NCBI GenBank assembly: GCA_963772635.1
Contig: CAVYYK010000027.1
Coordinates: 1 to 64,000 of the forward strand
DNA from: JAUXFS01 sp963772635
GTDB lineage: Bacteria > Pseudomonadota > Alphaproteobacteria > Rhodospirillales > Defluviicoccaceae
Direction of reading: 5' to 3'
DNA length: 64,000 nucleotides
Shown here: piece after piece, positions 13,079-19,457 of the stretch
Numbering within the stretch: position 1 is the first letter of the stretch
Layout: each line of letters starts with the position of its first letter
Position numbers and translations under genes: made by a program
Notes under the pieces: generated by a model
What the model was told of the DNA's origin: nothing
What the model saw: only the letters and a program-made list of their open reading frames with translations
Databases searched by the model: none

Positions 13079-13422
13079 CTCTTGCCTCCAAACTCGGCCA
13101 GCAGCACCTGCACTGCCTTCGACAGCTTCGCCCGTTGCTCGGCCGTCAGATCGGCGGCCTCGTTTTTGGCGAACGCCCAGAGGAGCACGACCGGATACGC
13201 CTCCGAGTGAAACCAGTAAATCACCCGACCGCCGCCCCGCTTGCCACGTCCTTCGAGACCGATCCGAAGTTTGCGCAGCCCGCCGGTGCCCCTAATCACA
13301 ATGCCGGCGCGTGGGGCGGCCGCGATCGCATTCACCACCTCCGCAAGCTCAGCCTTGGTCATGATCCGTTGCGCCTTGGAGAGATATGCCGGCGTCTCGA
13401 CCACGGTGACAAGCTGCAGCAT
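13075..13422 (-). CDS. RelE/HigB-type toxin
   Basis: This 115-aa protein matches the RelE superfamily of ribosome-dependent mRNA interferases: IVIRGTGGLRKLRIGLEGRG, then GGRVIYWFHS and VVLLWAFAKNEAADLT. The conserved pattern of basic residues, YWF strand and KNE is present. It is first in the operon, overlapping the antitoxin by four bases. The start codon coincides with the predicted transcription start, so the mRNA may be leaderless. If the N-terminal part before MTKAELAEVV is not translated, an internal start would give about 95 aa. Confidence 0.88.
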   Translation of the reverse strand: MLQLVTVVETPAYLSKAQRIMTKAELAEVVNAIAAAPRAGIVIRGTGGLRKLRIGLEGRGKRGGGRVIYWFHSEAYPVVLLWAFAKNEAADLTAEQRAKLSKAVQVLLAEFGGKR

Positions 13423-13428
13423 CGGCCA

Positions 13429-13458
13429 AAAATAGCGCATGCCGCGCAACTGCGTCAA
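13429..13458 (-). promoter_or_regulatory. Promoter of the HigBA-type operon
   Basis: On the minus strand TTGACG (13453-13458) is followed after 18 bases by TATTTT (13429-13434). The expected start point, 7 bases downstream, is the A of the toxin ATG at 13422. Antitoxin binding across this site would give autoregulation. This is predicted from spacing only. Confidence 0.5.
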
Positions 13459-13508
13459 TGGCGTAGTATGCCGCTCGCCGTGGCGCGCCTGCAGGGTGTC
13501 CCGGCGTA

Positions 13509-13884
13509 GCGATGGTGGTCGGCCCCTGCTATCGTCGGGCGGTGATGAGCACGACACGCGACAGGTATCTGGAGCAGGTCAAGGAGATCGTCCTCGACCA
13601 TCTGCGGGGGCGCGACGTGGCCGTCTATCTGTTCGGCTCCCACGCCGCCGGCACGTCCCGCCGATTCAGCGACGTGGATGTCGCCATCGACGCGAAATCG
13701 CCCATCCCCGCCAGCCTGTGGGCCGACTTGCGCGAAACCCTCGAGGACAGCACCGTTCCGTGGCACCTGGATCTCGTCGACCTCGGCGAAGTCGATCCCG
13801 CGTTTCGCCGGCGGGTGATCAGCGAGGGCCTGCCATGGTCCGCCTAGCAGAGAGGCTGGAAGCGATGCGCCGGCGTCTCGGAGG
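13509..13884 (+). repeat. Direct repeat copy 2 (MNT locus)
   Basis: Second copy of the repeat at 12393-12770, about 376 bases with only scattered substitutions and two single-base indels. It contains the intact MNT reading frame and the first codons of a HepT-like frame, then ends next to the clpB 3' end. Confidence 0.85.
13545..13847 (+). CDS. MNT-type nucleotidyltransferase (antitoxin-like), intact copy
   Basis: This 100-aa minimal nucleotidyltransferase carries the catalytic pattern FGSHAAGTSRRFSDVDVAID (G-S then D-x-D). MNT proteins add AMP to HepT toxins and neutralise them. Here the following HepT frame is only 28 codons (13835-13921), overlapping the MNT end. The MNT protein is therefore an orphan antitoxin or has another partner. 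It is a near-exact copy of the broken gene at 12429. It reads towards the convergent clpB gene. Confidence 0.85.
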   Translation: MSTTRDRYLEQVKEIVLDHLRGRDVAVYLFGSHAAGTSRRFSDVDVAIDAKSPIPASLWADLRETLEDSTVPWHLDLVDLGEVDPAFRRRVISEGLPWSA

Positions 13885-13921
13885 GGAACCGGTTACGCCG
13901 CCTCCGCCTTCACCCCGTTGA
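13835..13921 (+). pseudogene. HepT-like remnant
   Basis: A 28-codon frame (MVRLAERLEAMRRRLGGEP, then proline-rich) begins inside the last codons of MNT, the usual position of hepT. HepT toxins are about 110-140 aa and have an R-x4-6-H motif, which is absent here. The frame runs into the antisense clpB 3' end, so the toxin was lost by truncation. Confidence 0.5.
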
Positions 13922-16486
13922 TGATCAGGCCGCCTTCGCCGGACGAAACGGTGACCGTCTCGCCGTCGTTGATCCGGCCTTCGAGGATCATCGTCGCCAG
14001 CGGGTTCTGCAGGCTGCGCTGGATCACCCGTTTGAGCGGACGGGCGCCGTAGACCGGGTCGTAGCCGGCGCCCGCCAGCCAGGCGACGGCCGACTTGTCC
14101 AGATCGAGGGTGATCTTGCGGTCGACGAGCAGCGCCTTGAGCCGCTTGAGCTGGATTTCGACGATGGCGTCCATCTGATCCGGGAACAGCCGGTGGAACA
14201 GGATGATCTCGTCGAGGCGGTTGAGGAATTCGGGGCGGAACGCGGCGCGGACCATGTTCATCACCTGCTCGCGCACCTCGCCCGGAATCGTGGCCCTCGG
14301 CCTGCCCCGCGAGGATGTCGCCGCCGAGGTTGGAAGTGAGAATGATCAAGGTATTGCGGAAGTCGACGGTACGGCCCTGGCCGTCGGTGAGCCGGCCGTC
14401 GTCGAGCACTTGCAACAGCACGTTGAACACATCCGGGTGCGCTTTCTCGATCTCGTCGAACAGGATCACCTGATAGGGCCGGCGGCGAACCGCCTCGGTC
14501 AGCGCGCCGCCCTCCTCGTAGCCGACGTAGCCCGGCGGCGCGCCGATCAGCCGGGCGACGGTGTGCTTCTCCATGTATTCGGACATGTCGATGCGGATCA
14601 TCGCCGCCTCGTTGTCGAACAGGAACTCGGCGAGCGCCTTGGTCAGCTCGGTCTTGCCGACGCCGGTGGGGCCGAGGAACAGGAACGAGCCGATCGGCCG
14701 GTTGGCGTCCTGCAGACCGGCACGCGCCCGGCGGACGGCGTCGGAGACGGCGCGCAGTGCCTCCTCCTGGCCGACCACACGCGTGCGCAGATTGTCCTCC
14801 ATGCCGAGCAGCTTGTCCCGCTCGCCCTGGAGCATCTTGTCGACGGGAATGCCGGTCCAGCGCGAAACGATGCCGGCGATATGCTCGGAGGTCACCGCCT
14901 CCTCGAGCATCCGGTGCTGCTCCGCCTCCTCGGCCGCCTGCAGCTTGCGTTCCAGTTCCGGGATCCGCGAGTACTGCAGCTCGCCGGCCTTTTCGTACTG
15001 GCCCTCGCGCATGAGCCGCTCGATGCTCATCCGCGACTGCTCCAGTTCCTCCTTGATCTTGGTGGCGCCGGCCAGCGCCTCCTTCTCCGAGCGCCACTGG
15101 GCGGTCAGCTCGTTGGAACGGGACTCCAGTTCGGCCAGCTCCTTCTCCAGCTTTTCTAGCCGGTCCCTGGAGGCCTTGTCGTCCTCCTTCTTCAGCGCCT
15201 CGCGCTCGATCTTGAGCTGGATGATCCGGCGGTCGAGCTCGTCGATCACCTCGGGTTTGGAGTCGACCTCCATTCGCAGGCGGCTCGCCGCCTCGTCCAT
15301 CAGGTCGATCGCCTTGTCGGGCAGGAACCGGTCGGTGATGTAGCGGTTCGACAGGGTCGCCGACGAGACGAGGGCGCCGTCGGTGATCCGCACCCCGTGG
15401 TGCAGCTCGTACTTCTCCTTGAGGCCGCGCAGGATCGAGATGGTGTCCTCCACCGACGGCTCGGAGACGAACACCGGCTGGAACCGGCGGGCAAGCGCCG
15501 CGTCCTTCTCGATGTGCTTGCGGTACTCGTTCAAGGTGGTGGCGCCGATGCAGTGGAGCTCGCCGCGGGCCAGCGCCGGCTTCAGCAGGTTGGAGGCGTC
15601 CATCGCCCCCTCGGCGGCGCCGGCGCCGACGATGGTGTGCATCTCGTCGATGAACAGGATGTTCTCGCCGGCGGAGGCGGTGATCTCGTTGAGCACCGCC
15701 TTCAGCCGTTCCTCGAATTCGCCGCGGAACTTGGCGCCGGCGACCAGCGCGCCGAGGTCGAGCACCATCAGCTTCTTCTTCTTCAGCGGCTCCGGCACGT
15801 CGCCGTTGATGATGCGCTGGGCGAGGCCCTCGACGATCGCGGTCTTGCCGACCCCGGCCTCGCCGATCAGCACCGGGTTGTTCTTGGTCCGCCGCGACAG
15901 CACCTGGATCGTCCGGCGGATCTCCTCGTCGCGGCCGATCACCGGATCGAGCTTGCCGTCGGCCGCCGCCGCGGTGAGGTCGCGGGCGTACTTCTTCAGC
16001 GCGTCGTAGGAATCCTCGGCGGTGGCGCTGGTGGCGGTGCGGCCCTTGCGCACCTCCTCGATCGCCTGGTTGAGCTTCTGCGGGGTCAGCCCCGCCTCGG
16101 CCAGCACCTTGGCCGCCGGGGTGCCCGAAGCGAGCGTCAGGGCCAGCAACAGCCGCTCGGCGGTGACGTAAGCTGTCGCCGGCCTTCTCGGCGATCTGCT
16201 CGGCCTGCTCGAACAGCCGCGCCGTCTCCGGCGACAGATAGACCTGGCCGGCGCCCGTTCCCTCGACCTTGGGCAGCTTGCCGAGTTCGGCCTCGACGCC
16301 CTTCAGCGCGCGGGCCGGATCGCCGCCGGCGGCGCGGATCAGGTTGGCGGCGAGCCCCTCCTTGTCGTCGAGCAGCACCTTGAGCACGTGCAACGGCGTC
16401 AACTGCTGATGACCGCTCCTCAGCGCCAGCGTCTGCGCCGACTGGATGAAGCCCTTGGAGCGCTCGGTATATTTCTCGAATTCCAT
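13893..16486 (-). pseudogene. clpB: ATP-dependent chaperone ClpB, two frameshifts
   Basis: ClpB is the Hsp100 disaggregase that works with DnaK. All domains are recognisable over about 864 codons: Clp_N repeat (MEFEKYTERSKGFIQSAQ), first AAA module (Walker A GEAGVGKTAIVEGLA), coiled-coil middle domain, second AAA module (GPTGVGKTELTKALAEF) and the C-terminal domain ending NGVKAEAA. One frameshift is near 16165, where an extra T sits in GACAGCTTACGTC, and one is near 14285. Everything else is conserved, so a consensus error is a strong alternative to a true pseudogene. Confidence 0.9.
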
Positions 16487-16573
16487 GGTTCCGCGATTCC
16501 TTTCTTCGACAGCGTTCTACGTCCCTCTCGCGAGGCAACGCAAAACCCCTCATTCAATCGGGTTTTCGACTGT

Positions 16574-16602
16574 AAATATGGCCGAAAAAGCGCGCACCGC
16601 AA
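16574..16602 (-). promoter_or_regulatory. Possible heat-shock (sigma-32) promoter of clpB
   Basis: Upstream of clpB the minus strand reads TTGCGG, 15 bases, then CCATATTTACAG, close to the alphaproteobacterial RpoH pattern CTTG-N17-CYTATNTNNG. It lies about 90 bases from the clpB start. Judged by eye only. Confidence 0.35.
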
Positions 16603-16707
16603 CCGGGCACGATTGTTTCGGTAACCGTCGCGATACCGGCGTGATTGTCCTATATCTGCAAACGAAACCATCCCATTGCCGCCAACCGAGAGGGATACAG
16701 CGAAACC

Positions 16708-17661
16708 ATGTCGTCGGAGTCATCTGCCTCCGAAGTCGTCGTCGGCGCCACCGAAGCCTCCGGATGGGGTTCGCGGCGGTCGCGGCTGCGCGAACTTGTC
16801 GAAGGAAAGCGGTTTCAGGCGGTGATCATCGGGCTGATCGCGTTCAACTCGGTGGTTCTCGGTTTGGAGACGTCGGCGACGGTGATGGCGGCGGTCGGCG
16901 GACCGCTGGTTTTCGTCGACCACTTGGTGCTCGCCGTGTTCGTCGTCGAGCTTGCGCTCAGGATCACCGCGTTCGGATGGAAGTTTTTCCGCGACCCCTG
17001 GAATATCTTCGACTTCGTCGTCGTCGGCATCGCGCTGGTGCCGGCCTCCGGACCATTCGCGGTGCTGCGGGCGCTCCGGGTGTTGCGGGTGCTGCGGCTG
17101 ATCTCCACGGTGCCGCGGATGCGCCGGGTGGTACAGGCGCTGATGACGGCGATCCCCGGCATGGGTGCAATCATCGCGCTGCTGATGCTGTTGTTCTACG
17201 TCGGCGCGGTGATCGCCACCAAGCTCTATGGCGGCAGCTTTCCGGAGTGGTTCGGAACCCTCGGCGAGAGCCTCTACACCCTGTTCCAGGTGATGACCCT
17301 GGAGAGCTGGTCGATGGGCATCGTCCGGCCGGTGCTCGAGGTCCATCCCTACGCCTGGCTGTTCTTCGTCCCGTTCATCCTGGTCACCGCGTTCACCATG
17401 CTGAATCTGTTCATCGCGGTGATCGTCAACGCCATGCAGAGCCAGCACGACGACGAGAACCGCGCCGCCGACGAAGCAGCGGCGGAAGCGGCCCGCGGCG
17501 AGCGGGAGATCCTGCTCGCCGAGATCCGCGCCATCCGCGTTGAGCTCTCCGAATTGCGGCGAGACGGCCAACGGCTGTTCGTCGATGATAGGGTCAAAAC
17601 AGCGGGAGTTCTCGGGATCTTCGCGTACGCTCTCCTGATCGTTGTCGTCGTCTTCGGCTGA
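16708..17661 (+). CDS. Voltage-gated sodium channel, NavMs/NaChBac type
   Basis: This is a single-domain ion-transport protein with six transmembrane helices that would form a tetramer. S4 is visible as repeated arginines (VLRALRVLRVLRLISTVPRM). The pore helix and selectivity filter read FQVMTLESWSMGIVRP, with the TLESWSM filter known from the Magnetococcus channel NavMs. The S6 helix follows (FTMLNLFIAVIVNAM), then a charged coiled coil (residues about 245-290). The ATG at 16708 follows GAGAGGGA. The last about 20 residues (TAGVLGIFAYALLIVVVVFG) are hydrophobic, which is unusual for the family. Confidence 0.92.
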   Translation: MSSESSASEVVVGATEASGWGSRRSRLRELVEGKRFQAVIIGLIAFNSVVLGLETSATVMAAVGGPLVFVDHLVLAVFVVELALRITAFGWKFFRDPWNIFDFVVVGIALVPASGPFAVLRALRVLRVLRLISTVPRMRRVVQALMTAIPGMGAIIALLMLLFYVGAVIATKLYGGSFPEWFGTLGESLYTLFQVMTLESWSMGIVRPVLEVHPYAWLFFVPFILVTAFTMLNLFIAVIVNAMQSQHDDENRAADEAAAEAARGEREILLAEIRAIRVELSELRRDGQRLFVDDRVKTAGVLGIFAYALLIVVVVFG

Positions 17662-17714
17662 CGGCGTCAACGGCCGCCGATCGTGCGCCCTTTGCCGTCG
17701 GCCGGCTGTGGCAG

Positions 17715-18500
17715 GTGGAAAAGGGAACGGCGGCGCCGAGCTACGTCTTCGGCACCTTCCACGTGCCCGATCCACGGGTCGAACACCTGCCCGCCCGCGT
17801 CGAAAATCTCTTCGGCACCATCGATCGTCTCGTCCTCGAGGTTCATCCCGACGAACTCGGTCGCGCCGGCGGCCTGGCGTTGCTTCCGCCGGGGGAGACC
17901 CTGGACCGCTTTCTCGACGCCGGGACGCGCTCCCAACTGCTCGAAATGGGCGGTGAAGCCGGGTTGCCTGCCGAGGCCGTTCTCAGGATGCGGCCGATGA
18001 TGATCGCCGGCGTCGTCAGCATTCCGCCACGGATGACCCGGCGGTTGGCGGCTGGTCAACAGGGCGTCGATCTGCAACTGGCCAAACGCGCGATCGCCCG
18101 CGGAATCCCGATTTACGCGCTGGAATCGGTGGAAGAGCAGATCGATGCGCTCTCGGCCGTGGAACACGGACACGAAGCCGAAATTCTGCGGCAGACGGTC
18201 GCGCTCCGCTCGCACCGCGAAGAGATCTACGAACAGATGCTCGAGGCTTACCTGTCGGGCGATATCCTCGCGTTCCTCGACATGACCCTCGAAACGTTTC
18301 GCGGCGAGGACGAGGCCCTCGAGGAAATGTTCATGGACGAGATCCTTTATCGGCGGAACCGCCTGTTCGTAACGAGGCTAAGACGCCACCTCTCCGACGG
18401 CAACGCCCTGATCGCGGTCGGCGCCGCCCATATCCCGGGCCGCGACGGCGTCCTCGATCTTCTCGAGGCCCAGGGCTACCGGATCACCCGGCTGGAGTGA
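17715..18500 (+). CDS. TraB/GumN family protein
   Basis: The family hallmarks are both present: GTFHVPDPRV near the start and GAAHIPGRDGVLDLL near the end, with ERH-type acid residues between. GumN/TraB proteins are thought to be metal-dependent proteases or hydrolases, often exported. The 261-aa frame from the GTG at 17715 lacks a signal peptide. Coding similarity (FAVGRLWQVE) extends upstream of the GTG in frame to about 17660. The hydrophobic run at the end of the channel gene lies just before it in another frame, so the true N-terminus may be disrupted by a frameshift. Confidence 0.85.
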   Translation: MEKGTAAPSYVFGTFHVPDPRVEHLPARVENLFGTIDRLVLEVHPDELGRAGGLALLPPGETLDRFLDAGTRSQLLEMGGEAGLPAEAVLRMRPMMIAGVVSIPPRMTRRLAAGQQGVDLQLAKRAIARGIPIYALESVEEQIDALSAVEHGHEAEILRQTVALRSHREEIYEQMLEAYLSGDILAFLDMTLETFRGEDEALEEMFMDEILYRRNRLFVTRLRRHLSDGNALIAVGAAHIPGRDGVLDLLEAQGYRITRLE

Positions 18501-19419
18501 CGGTCCCGGACAGTTGCTCGGAAGCGCCGCAGACCTCGCCGGGACAGGCGCCGCCCATGTAACCGCCGGCACATCCGGTGCCGGGGCAGCCGCTGCAGTG
18601 GGCGGCGCCGATGGCTTCGACATCCAACTCCGCCAGCTTGCCGACGATTTCGAGAATACGGACGGCATCGAGTTTTGCGTCGTCCTCGACCACGTCTGCG
18701 CTATTCTCGATGTAGAGGCGGTTTCCGACCGGTTGATAGTTCCAGCCCGCGGCGCTGCGGAACAGCTTGCCGAGCTCGGGAATGTCCGCAAGCAACCCGA
18801 TGATGTCGTCGGACGGCGGCACGAACGGCACCACATCGAGATAGTTCTCGTAGGACGTCTGCGAAATCGTCCTATCGTAGGCGTCTGCGAACGCCTTGTC
18901 CCCCGGACGCGCCGAGGCGTAGGTGTGGACGGCCGGTGTCGGAAAAGCGCTGTCGTTGTGAAACAGCATTGCTGCGATGCTGGCCATCGCGCCACCCTTG
19001 CTGTGGCCGGTCACGTAGAGCTTTTGCGAGTCGCTGGCCTTCAACCGGGCGGCCACCTGACTCGACACGCCGGCCCACACGGCGTTGACGGAGTCATCGA
19101 AGCCGCTATGGACTTGTCCGGGCAGGCCTCTCACCGTCCGCGGCTCCTCGAACAGGTCCTGCAGCCAGTCAAGCATCGACGGCATGTCGAAGGCCGGCGG
19201 CAGGGTGCCGCGAAAGGCGACGACGACCCCGTCACCGGTCGTGCCGACCAGGGCCGCATCGATGTTGTCGTCTCCGCCGCTGATCGGCACCGGCGTCGCC
19301 GTGTAGCCGACGGCGTCGTAAAACGGCGCCGGGGGCGTGAACGCGCCGGTTTTGGTATCGATGCCATAGGCGCAACCGCAGGCACACAGGAGCCTGCACT
19401 GCAGGGTCGAAGCCGTCAT
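18484..19419 (-). CDS. Lipase class 3-like alpha/beta hydrolase with Cys-rich tail
   Basis: This 311-aa protein has the lipase nucleophile motif TGHSKGGAM at about residue 138 and upstream strand VVVAFRGT (oxyanion region), as in class 3 lipases and Mbeg1-like proteins. The ATG at 19419 follows GGGGAGG. No clear signal peptide is seen, but the N-terminus is Cys-rich (CRLLCACGCAYG). The last 45 residues hold six more Cys separated by Gly/Pro (HCSGCPGTGCAGGYMGGACP, then GEVCG), which looks like a metal-binding or lipid-attachment tail. Substrate unknown. Its 3' end overlaps the convergent TraB/GumN gene by 17 bases. Confidence 0.82.
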   Translation of the reverse strand: MTASTLQCRLLCACGCAYGIDTKTGAFTPPAPFYDAVGYTATPVPISGGDDNIDAALVGTTGDGVVVAFRGTLPPAFDMPSMLDWLQDLFEEPRTVRGLPGQVHSGFDDSVNAVWAGVSSQVAARLKASDSQKLYVTGHSKGGAMASIAAMLFHNDSAFPTPAVHTYASARPGDKAFADAYDRTISQTSYENYLDVVPFVPPSDDIIGLLADIPELGKLFRSAAGWNYQPVGNRLYIENSADVVEDDAKLDAVRILEIVGKLAELDVEAIGAAHCSGCPGTGCAGGYMGGACPGEVCGASEQLSGTVTPAG

Positions 19420-19457
19420 CGGATTGACCTCCCCGTCATTTCCACTCCAGAATCCGT

